Shown here: piece after piece, positions 7,208 through 12,237 of the stretch
How the letters are laid out: every line of letters begins with the position of its first letter
How positions within the stretch are numbered: the first letter of the stretch is position 1
From: CAYRVX01 sp964642165
GTDB lineage: Bacteria; Planctomycetota; Phycisphaerae; SM23-33
DNA length: 12,237 bases
Assembly (NCBI GenBank): GCA_964642165.1
Contig: CAZXOC010000228.1
Location: 1 to 12,237 of the forward strand
Reading direction: 5' to 3'
Program-made: the position numbers and the translations under genes
The notes under the pieces: generated by a model
What the model was told of the DNA's origin: nothing
Databases searched by the model: none
The model's input: only the letters and a program-made list of their open reading frames with translations

Positions 7208-8331
7208 GATGTCCTCCCTGGGCCGGCGGCTCTCTGGGCCCGCTTGGCGACCTGGATGCCGAACAGGAAGGCGCTCAGCAGGTCGTCCCCGTTGGGGTGG
7301 TTTCCGTACGTGTGGAACCGCGCGTGACGGCCTTTGCAGGCGAAGGTGGCGATGGGCGGGGCGCCCAGGGCGCCGGCCGCGACGGCCAGGGCCTTTCTGG
7401 CGGAGATGGGCCCCCAGACGGGGGCTCCGTACGTGACGAACGCGGCATAGCGCGCCAGCCGATGGTTGTCCCGGAGGAACCGCATCACGGGCGGGGAAGG
7501 CCTGCCGCGCAGGACCGGGCTGCCGATCACCACGAGGTCGTAGCCGCGCGCGTCGGGCAGGTCGTCCGCCCTTCGCAGGTCCGCCTGGAGGCACTCGGCG
7601 ATAACGCCGGCGACCTTCTCCGTGTTCCCCGTCCGGGAGTCGTAGACGACCAGCACGCGCGCGGGGATCGGGCGCCCGGCGCCGGCGCGGCGCCACTCCA
7701 GGCGGGCGATCTGCCGCAGCATCCCCCGCGTGCGCTTCCAGACCGTCACCTGGCCCAGGGCCGCCATCAGGATCAGGCCGCATTCCAGCGGCGTCACCGC
7801 TCGGCCGAGGATCATCCACGCCCGCCCGCCCGCACGCAGGACGAAGTACTGGACCAGCGAGAAGGCCATCAGGCAGATCAGCCGCTCCACCTTGCCCATC
7901 GGGCCGTGGTGCTGCCAGTCCGCGCCCACCGCCTTGCCCAGCATGCCCGTGTAGCTGACCAGCAGCATGCTCGCCAGGGCCAGCAGTCCCCACGCCGGCC
8001 GGCACAGGGGCGACAGCGCGATGCCGATCACCAGCAGCACGTCCGAGTACCGGTCGGGCAGGGCGTTGACGACTTCGCCTTTGGCCGAGAGGTTTCCTCG
8101 CTGGAGTGCGAGCATGCCGTCGAGCGTGTTGAGCGTCATTCGGAGCAGCCCCAGGCCGACCGCAGCCACCAGCAGTCCGGGGCGGTCGGCCGCGCCGTAG
8201 TAGCACGCCGCCGTCGCGGCCGCGACCACCGTGGCCAGGTAGCTCAGCACGTCCGGATGGACCCTCCGCAGGGCCGTCGCCACCGGCCCCAGCAGCCTCC
8301 GGTAGGAGTACTTCAGGACGTAGAGTCCCAT
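7168..8331 (-). CDS. CDP-alcohol phosphatidyltransferase (YnbA-like) fused to a C-terminal flavodoxin domain
   Basis: A 387-residue two-domain protein. Residues 1-~205 are a multi-span membrane domain with a variant CDP-alcohol phosphotransferase motif: N68-x2-DG-x2-A75-L-x8-G85-x3-N89-x3-D93-x3-D97. The canonical motif has Asp where N68 and N89 stand and Arg after A75. E. coli YnbA, as I recall it, also has Asn at the two Asp sites, so this looks like a subfamily trait. Residues ~223-365 are a flavodoxin: VLVVYDSRTGNTEKV (226-240) has the FMN-phosphate loop SRTGNT, followed by YDLVVIGSPV and VTYGAPVWG. It starts 12 nt after the regulator stop, with GGAG 7 nt before the ATG. The first domain should transfer a CDP-activated lipid to an alcohol; the second may carry electrons, perhaps to the radical SAM enzyme two genes on (inference). 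Confidence 0.86.
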   Translation of the reverse strand: MGLYVLKYSYRRLLGPVATALRRVHPDVLSYLATVVAAATAACYYGAADRPGLLVAAVGLGLLRMTLNTLDGMLALQRGNLSAKGEVVNALPDRYSDVLLVIGIALSPLCRPAWGLLALASMLLVSYTGMLGKAVGADWQHHGPMGKVERLICLMAFSLVQYFVLRAGGRAWMILGRAVTPLECGLILMAALGQVTVWKRTRGMLRQIARLEWRRAGAGRPIPARVLVVYDSRTGNTEKVAGVIAECLQADLRRADDLPDARGYDLVVIGSPVLRGRPSPPVMRFLRDNHRLARYAAFVTYGAPVWGPISARKALAVAAGALGAPPIATFACKGRHARFHTYGNHPNGDDLLSAFLFGIQVAKRAQRAAGPGRTSWALRASGSRSST

Positions 8332-8343
8332 GGCGTCGCTCCG

Positions 8344-9303
8344 TCAATGCCGCGGCTTGGCTCCCGTGGCCAGGAAGGCGCGCAGCTTCGGCCGGCTCTC
8401 CGCCTTGATGGGCGAGGGCAGCTCCGTGGAGGAGTAGGTCACGTCCGCCAGCCCCGCGGCGGCAAGCCACTGGCGGATCTGCTCCTCCGTGAAGCCCAGC
8501 CAGACGTCCGCCATCACCTCGCGTGTCCAGTCGTAGTGGTGCTTGGTCAGGTCGCTGATGACGATGCGCCCGCCCGGGCGGACGATCCGCGCCATCTCCC
8601 GAACGCCCTGGGCGGGGTCGCCGAGGTGGTGCAGCAGCATGCTGCTGAAGGCCGTGTCGCACTGCCCGTCGGCCAACGGGAGGGCCTCGGCCTCGCCCAG
8701 CCGCAGCTCGACATTCGTCAGGCCCGCACGCGCCAGGCGCTGCCTGCAGACGTCCAGCATCTTCTCCGAGCGGTCGATGCCGATGACCTGCGCCGCCGTC
8801 CGCGCCAGGGGCAGCAGCATCTCGCCCGTACCCGTGCCGACGTCCACCACCACCGCCTTGGGGCGGACGAGGCTCGAGACCACCGCGAACGACAGGTGGT
8901 CGTCGATGTAGCTGCGGCGGATCCGGTCCCATTCCGTCAGGACGACGTCGAAGTAGGCCTTCGTCCGCGCCTCCCGCCTGGCCAACGTATCTTTCAGCCG
9001 CTCAAAGTCTTCCGGGAAGAACCCCGCCTGTTCCACCTGCGAGCGGACCGGGGCCCACAGGGCCTTCGCCGACGCGCTGAGGTGCGCCTCGTCCACGCGG
9101 TAGTAGATCCAGTTTCCCTCGCGCCGGGTGCGGACGAGCCCGGCCCGGCGCAAGATGGCAAGGTGCCGCGAGATCCGGGACTGCGTCGTCCCCAGCGTAT
9201 CCGTAAGTTCATTCACGGCAAGCTCTTGCTTGGAGATCAGCCGAAGGATCCGCAGGCGGGTCTCCTCTGCCATGGCCTTCAGCATGACCGTGATGTCCGG
9301 CAT
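8344..9303 (-). CDS. ArsR-family regulator fused to a SAM-dependent methyltransferase domain
   Basis: A 319-residue fusion. Residues 1-75 are a winged helix: ETRLRILRLISKQELAVNEL, then the recognition region TTQSRISRHLAILRRAG (39-55) and wing RREGNWIYYRV. No Cys pair or other metal-site motif is visible, so metal sensing is unlikely. Residues ~115-315 are a class I methyltransferase: VDVGTGTG (153-160), GIDRSEKML (175-183), FSSMLLHHL (219-227), RPGGRIVISDL. The fusion class is widespread; SahR, an ArsR regulator of the SAM/SAH cycle, is a comparison I recall. It is the first gene of the lipid operon, with AGAGG 7 nt before the ATG at 9303 and an inverted repeat upstream, so autoregulation is likely. 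Whether the methyltransferase part is catalytic or only senses SAM/SAH or a lipid precursor is unknown. Confidence 0.88.
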   Translation of the reverse strand: MPDITVMLKAMAEETRLRILRLISKQELAVNELTDTLGTTQSRISRHLAILRRAGLVRTRREGNWIYYRVDEAHLSASAKALWAPVRSQVEQAGFFPEDFERLKDTLARREARTKAYFDVVLTEWDRIRRSYIDDHLSFAVVSSLVRPKAVVVDVGTGTGEMLLPLARTAAQVIGIDRSEKMLDVCRQRLARAGLTNVELRLGEAEALPLADGQCDTAFSSMLLHHLGDPAQGVREMARIVRPGGRIVISDLTKHHYDWTREVMADVWLGFTEEQIRQWLAAAGLADVTYSSTELPSPIKAESRPKLRAFLATGAKPRH

Positions 9304-9327
9304 GGGCCAGCCTCTATGAGCGTAATC

Positions 9328-9343
9328 GAATATAGATGTATTC
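9328..9343 (-). promoter_or_regulatory. Putative ArsR-type operator (GAATA-N6-TATTC)
   Basis: A perfect 5-bp inverted repeat with a 6-nt spacer, AT-rich in an otherwise very GC-rich region, 24 nt upstream of the regulator ATG. ArsR-family repressors bind AT-rich dyads overlapping their own promoter. The repeat lies between a TTGACA box and the start codon, where binding would block initiation. Function is inferred. Confidence 0.55.
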
Positions 9344-9364
9344 CGGTGGCCAGCAGGATGTCAA
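9334..9364 (-). promoter_or_regulatory. Putative promoter of the lipid operon
   Basis: A perfect -35 TTGACA at 9364-9359. The -10 is ambiguous: TACATC lies 18 nt downstream of the -35, while a better TATATT (9334-9329) is 24 nt away. Either overlaps the inverted repeat, so the operator and promoter coincide. Confidence 0.45.
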
Positions 9365-9542
9365 CCCTGTTGGGGAGTTTTTCTGTCGGCTGGGCAGTCC
9401 CCCGGACCGCGCCCCGCGAGGTGGTCCAGGCGCGGCGTCAGGTTAAGCGGTTTCTGTGTAATGTCTTGTGGTCTGGTGCGCCGCGAGCGCGGCCCGCGAC
9501 CTCGGGCCGTGGGATCGGCCGGGAAATGCGGCCTCGCGCGGG
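9365..9542. other. Intergenic region between truB and the lipid operon
   Basis: 178 nt between the truB stop and the -35 box of the operon. It holds a short GC hairpin (9480-9493) without a T-run in the truB direction. No gene, RNA or repeat could be supported here. Confidence 0.6.
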
Positions 9543-10412
9543 TCACGGGGCAAGGAGCACTTTGGTCGGTTGGAGCGCCGTGCCTTGGTCGCAGCTCCGT
9601 GCGATGGCGAGGAGATTGCCGTCGGCATCCACCAAGGCTACCTCGCCATCGGGCACGGGCTGGCGCAGCGGCAGTCGGCTGCCGTGGCGAAGCCGGTCGA
9701 CGTCGTCGCCCTCGACCGTCCGGCGCGGCAGATGGGCCACGGCCAGCAGCGGCGGAAGCAGGTGGCCAGCGGGATCCAGCGCCTCCGGCGCGACGGCGTG
9801 CTCGATGCGGAAGTCGCCGACGGCCACTCGCGTGAGCTTCTCGCAGTAGCCCCCCGTGGCCAGCGCCGCGCCGACGTCGCGGGCCAGAGCGCGGATGTAG
9901 GTGCCGCTGCCGCAGCGGACGTCGATCTCGGCGTGGGGATAGTCGTATCGCAGCAGCTCGATGGCGTGGATCGTGACGTCGCGCGCCGCCAGCTCGATCC
10001 GTTCGCCGGCCCGGGCGAGTTGGTACGCCCGCCGCCCGTCCACGTGGACGGCCGAGTGCGCCGGCGGCACCTGCTGGATTGCCCCGACGAAGCGGCCAAG
10101 CGTCTCGCTGACGGCCGCCGCGTCCGGGGCGGCGGCGGGCGTGACCCTGGGCGTGATCTCGCCCTCCGGATCGTCGGTGGACGAGGTGGCCCCGAGCCGC
10201 ACGACGGCGCGGTAGTGCTTGGGCTGGGCCTGGACGTAGCTCGCCAGGCGTGTGGCCGGACCGACGCACAGCACCAGCACGCCGTCGGCGAAGGGGTCCA
10301 GCGTGCCGGCGTGGCCCACCTTCACGCCGCGCCCGAGCCGGCGACGCACGGCGGCTACCACGTCGTGGCTGGTCGGCCCGGGGGGCTTGTCGATCGCGAA
10401 GAGGCCGAACAT
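9543..10412 (-). CDS. truB: tRNA pseudouridine-55 synthase
   Basis: Makes pseudouridine 55 in the T-loop of tRNAs. The 289-residue protein begins MFGLFAIDKPPGPTSHDVV, the usual start, and carries the catalytic motif GHAGTLDP (Asp39), YRAVVRLGATSSTDD (67-81), QVPPAHSAVHVDGRRAY (114-130) and RCGSGTYIRALARDVG (166-181), with a short PUA-like C-terminal part. The frame is open further upstream to 10613, but the conserved N-terminus and the promoter just before it fix the start at 10412. It is usually linked to rbfA/infB or ribF, none of which is in view. It is transcribed away from the DUF2203 gene and ends 179 nt before the lipid operon promoter. Confidence 0.95.
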   Translation of the reverse strand: MFGLFAIDKPPGPTSHDVVAAVRRRLGRGVKVGHAGTLDPFADGVLVLCVGPATRLASYVQAQPKHYRAVVRLGATSSTDDPEGEITPRVTPAAAPDAAAVSETLGRFVGAIQQVPPAHSAVHVDGRRAYQLARAGERIELAARDVTIHAIELLRYDYPHAEIDVRCGSGTYIRALARDVGAALATGGYCEKLTRVAVGDFRIEHAVAPEALDPAGHLLPPLLAVAHLPRRTVEGDDVDRLRHGSRLPLRQPVPDGEVALVDADGNLLAIARSCDQGTALQPTKVLLAP

Positions 10413-10418
10413 GGCCCC

Positions 10419-10447
10419 AGCATAGGGCCGTGTGCGGGGCCATGCAA
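10419..10447 (-). promoter_or_regulatory. Putative promoter of truB giving a leaderless transcript
   Basis: TTGCAT (10447-10442), exactly 17 nt, then TATGCT (10424-10419). Only 6 nt separate the -10 from the ATG at 10412, so transcription would start on or next to the start codon. Confidence 0.5.
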
Positions 10448-10603
10448 AGCCCTTGGGCAGCGCCGCAGGCGGCCGTACGGACGTTGGTTCATGTTCTCGC
10501 GGCGCTCTGGCCGATATGAGTCCAGCTTGCGCCGGAAGAGGCGCCGCAGCGCGGCCGGGCGGTCGTCCGTCCGGCGGCCGGGCGCCCCAAGAGAGGTCGT
10601 TGG

Positions 10604-11140
10604 ATGAGCCCAAGGCAGCGGAAGCGGATGAAGGTAGGACGGGGCTTCGGCTCGAAGCGAAGCTTCACGCTTGGCCAGGCCAACCGGGCCCTGGTGCTCG
10701 TCAGGCGGATCGTGGGGGACGTGATGTCACAGTACGCGCGTCTGGTGGATCTCCAGGAGGCGCTGGAGACGGCCGAGGGCGCCGGCGACGCGGGGCGGTA
10801 CGAGACCGCGCGCCGCGGGTTGGTCCGGTCGGCGGGCCGGCTGCGAACCTTCCTGGGCGAGCTGGAAGACGTGGGCGTGGAGCTGGAGGACTGGGAGCTT
10901 GGCGTGGTGCACTTCCCGTCGATCGCCGGCGGGAGGCCGGTGTGCCTCTGCTGGCAGTACGGCGAGGAACAGATCGCCTGCTGGCACGAAGTGGACGCCG
11001 GCCCCGCGGGTCGGCAGCCTGTCGAGACACTCCCGAGGGAGGGCCGCTACGTTGCCGGGGGCGACCGACGCGACAAGCCGGCGCACCCGGTCAAGGGCCG
11101 CATCCGGAAGGGCGCCGCGACTGACCCCCCGCCGCGCTGA
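10604..11140 (+). CDS. DUF2203 family protein
   Basis: A 178-residue protein of unknown function. The family pattern is clear: FTLGQANRALVLVRRIV at the N-terminal end, a long helical middle (~40-90) likely to form a coiled coil or helical hairpin, then VGVELEDWELGVVHFP, GGRPVCLCWQYGE and IACWHEVDAGPAGRQP. The conserved Trp-Tyr-Trp-His residues in the second half may bind a ligand, but this is not established. The basic N-terminus (SPRQRKRMKVGRGFGSK) and the ~35-residue C-terminal tail are variable. Start at ATG 10604 with AGAGG 8 nt before it; ATG 10628 is a possible alternative. It is divergent from truB and convergent with top6B, so it stands alone in transcription. Confidence 0.82.
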   Translation: MSPRQRKRMKVGRGFGSKRSFTLGQANRALVLVRRIVGDVMSQYARLVDLQEALETAEGAGDAGRYETARRGLVRSAGRLRTFLGELEDVGVELEDWELGVVHFPSIAGGRPVCLCWQYGEEQIACWHEVDAGPAGRQPVETLPREGRYVAGGDRRDKPAHPVKGRIRKGAATDPPPR

Positions 11141-11161
11141 CCGGCGCGGCACGGCGCCTCG

Positions 11162-11201
11162 CGCCTGTGCGGTCCGCCGTCGCTCTCCGGCGCCACAGGC
11201 G
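11162..11201. terminator. Nested inverted repeat between convergent genes, possible bidirectional terminator
   Basis: Outer arms CGCCTGTG (11162-11169) and CACAGGCG (11194-11201) are a perfect 8-bp inverted repeat. Inside lie CGCCG (11175-11179) and CGGCG (11188-11192). It falls in the 67 nt between the DUF2203 stop and the top6B stop. No T-run follows on either strand, so it is not a classical intrinsic terminator, though GC-rich genomes often lack one. Confidence 0.4.
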
Positions 11202-11207
11202 GGCGGC

Positions 11208-12237
11208 TCAGAACTTGCGGCTGCGCTCGAGGACGTCCTTGAGCGAGTTGCAGACGCCGGTCACCTGGCGGGGCTTGAGGTCCAGGATGTCTCGCAGGGC
11301 CTCGCCGATGGCGGGGATGTACTGCTCGATGTAGCTGCGCTTCTTGAGCTCCTGCTTGCGGCGGACGGTCTTGCGGATGTGCGTGGCGAGCTTGCGCCCG
11401 CACTCCTGAAGGGCCAGGCGGGTCTCCTTGAGGATCTCCGGATACGAGGCGATGGCCTCCTTGGACTCGCTGGTGAAGGGCACCCACACGCTGGCCATGT
11501 GCACCACGACGGTCAGCGGGCCCGTCGGCAGCGCGCCGCGCCCCTGGGCCAGGCCGTAGCTCTTCCAGTTCAACGCGACCACCGACTTGTACGTCGCGCA
11601 GGCGGACTGCTGGTACTGGAGCGGCACGCGGTTGGCGAAGCGGATCAGCTTGGCGAGCTGCTGGTCCTCGTCGCCGCCGCGCGTCACCTTGCCGTTGCCC
11701 TTCCTGGCGGCTTGCGGCGCGGCGGCGCCTTCGGCGGCCTGGTCCTTCTCCGGCCGGCCGTAGGCCAGTGCCACCTNNNNNNNNNNGCCGTGTAGAAGGC
11801 CGCGTCCACCACGTGCTTCAGGCCCGCGACGAGCTTCTCCTGGCCGATGGGCACGACGCAGTCGGTCGCGGGGGCCATGATCCGCGTGTCCTGGACGGCC
11901 TCGTAGATGCGCTTGATCGTGTCGTTGTTGAGCCGGCTGGGGCGGGCGGTGTTGCGGCAGTCGGCCTTCTCGAGGATCTCCTTGGCCACGCGCGGCGAGA
12001 CGCGCGAGAACTCGCTGGTCAGAAACCTCTGCGTCGTGCGGCACTTCGTCTCGGAGGCCATCTTCAGCAGCACGCCGAGCTCCACGCCGTAGGGGTGCGG
12101 GCGGATGGACTTCGGCGTCGGCGGCAGGTCCCTGACGGACGCCTTGTACTCGTCGACGCGCCCGTCCGGGGCGTGGTAGATCAGCGTCACGTGCGGGTTG
12201 GCGATGGCCGTCTGCTCGAGGTAGTCGTCCACGCTCT
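11208..12237 (-). CDS. top6B: DNA topoisomerase VI subunit B, C-terminal part, interrupted by a scaffold gap
   Basis: ATPase subunit of the type IIB topoisomerase, which passes one DNA duplex through another with subunit A. The visible part, about 340 residues, covers the end of the GHKL domain (VDDYLEQTAIANPHV), RPHPYGVELG, the H2TH-type helical domain (FLTSEFSRVSPRVAKEILEKA region), MAPATDCVVPIG, and the transducer with the switch lysine in ALNWKSYGL, VHMASVWVPFTSESKEAIA, then the C-terminal helices ending near VLERSRKF. The N-terminal ATP-binding part lies beyond the window. The reading frame changes at the 10-N gap; both flanks fit one protein. No top6A lies downstream: the next genes are DUF2203 (opposite strand) and truB. 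Topoisomerase VI is mainly archaeal and plant; bacterial cases are scattered. Confidence 0.92.
   Translation of the reverse strand, partial: ERGRLPRADGHRQPARDADLPRPGRARRRVQGVRQGPAADAEVHPPAPLRRGARRAAEDGLRDEVPHDAEVSDQRVLARLAARGQGDPREGRLPQHRPPQPAQQRHDQAHLRGRPGHADHGPRDRLRRAHRPGEARRGPEARGGRGLLHGXXXXVALAYGRPEKDQAAEGAAAPQAARKGNGKVTRGGDEDQQLAKLIRFANRVPLQYQQSACATYKSVVALNWKSYGLAQGRGALPTGPLTVVVHMASVWVPFTSESKEAIASYPEILKETRLALQECGRKLATHIRKTVRRKQELKKRSYIEQYIPAIGEALRDILDLKPRQVTGVCNSLKDVLERSRKF
11777..11786. other. Scaffold gap inside top6B
   Basis: Ten Ns. The upstream flank ends in AAFYTA and the downstream one resumes as (E)VALAYG. Joining them in frame needs a gap of length 2 modulo 3, so 10 cannot be right. 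Comparison with the family pattern FVxAVTRPPxxYxGxPFxVEVGIAYG suggests about 15 whole missing residues, a true gap near 47 nt. Confidence 0.85.

Noticed and set aside
4163..7327. A 1054-codon open frame on the plus strand opposite the lipid operon
   Set aside because: It is the antisense shadow of GC-rich genes: no domain, very high Arg/Pro/Gln/His, and it spans several clear minus-strand genes.
8344..9303. Metal- or arsenic-sensing ArsR regulator
   Set aside because: No Cys pairs or metal-site motif near the helices, and no arsenic or metal transport genes nearby.
9329..9334. TATATT as the sole -10 of the lipid operon
   Set aside because: Good match, but 24 nt from the TTGACA box, too far for a normal promoter; kept only as an ambiguity.
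9480..9493. GCCGC-N4-GCGGC hairpin downstream of truB
   Set aside because: Short, no T-run in the truB direction, and such repeats are frequent in this composition.
7297..9849. An 850-codon open frame on the plus strand
   Set aside because: Same reason: antisense to the transferase-flavodoxin, regulator and truB genes, with no recognisable motif.
10413..10613. N-terminal extension of truB to 10613
   Set aside because: The conserved TruB start is at 10412, a promoter lies just before it, and the extension is low-complexity.

Overview
High-GC DNA with strong G/C preference at third codon positions, almost certainly from a metagenome-assembled or draft genome, since it carries two 10-N scaffold gaps (1231-1240 and 11777-11786). 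The mix of genes (topoisomerase VI subunit B in a bacterial setting, DUF2203, bacterial truB, aroA-aroC, a lipid operon with a B12-binding radical SAM enzyme) is bacterial. I favour a Planctomycetota (Phycisphaerae-like) genome, but there is no rRNA or other marker to prove it. No tRNA, rRNA, CRISPR array or insertion sequence was seen.

Layout. (1) 3-2377, plus strand: the 3' part of aroA (EPSP synthase) followed by aroC (chorismate synthase), the last two steps to chorismate. Both proteins depart from usual family motifs, and aroC is broken by a gap whose true length must be a multiple of 3. (2) 2396-2803, plus strand: a small soluble retropepsin-like (clan AA) aspartic protease behind a consensus extended -10 promoter with almost no leader. 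(3) 9364-2841, minus strand: a tight six-gene operon. In transcription order it encodes an ArsR-methyltransferase fusion regulator, a CDP-alcohol phosphatidyltransferase fused to flavodoxin, a CdsA-type phosphatidate cytidylyltransferase, a B12-binding-type radical SAM enzyme, a PlsC-type acyltransferase and a Methyltransf_20-type methyltransferase. A GAATA-N6-TATTC inverted repeat and a TTGACA box lie just upstream. (4) 10412-9543, minus: truB, with a promoter that places its transcription start almost on the ATG. (5) 10604-11140, plus: a DUF2203 protein. (6) 11208-12237, minus: the C-terminal two thirds of topoisomerase VI subunit B, interrupted by the second gap, which I estimate at about 47 nt. 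A nested inverted repeat separates the convergent DUF2203 and top6B genes.

The lipid operon is the most interesting part. The phosphatidyltransferase, cytidylyltransferase and methyltransferase resemble the parts of the poorly understood E. coli ynbABC set (recalled from memory). Here they are combined with an acyltransferase, a radical SAM enzyme, a fused flavodoxin that could feed it electrons, and a methyltransferase-fused repressor that probably controls the whole unit. My inference is that it makes or remodels a non-standard phospholipid.
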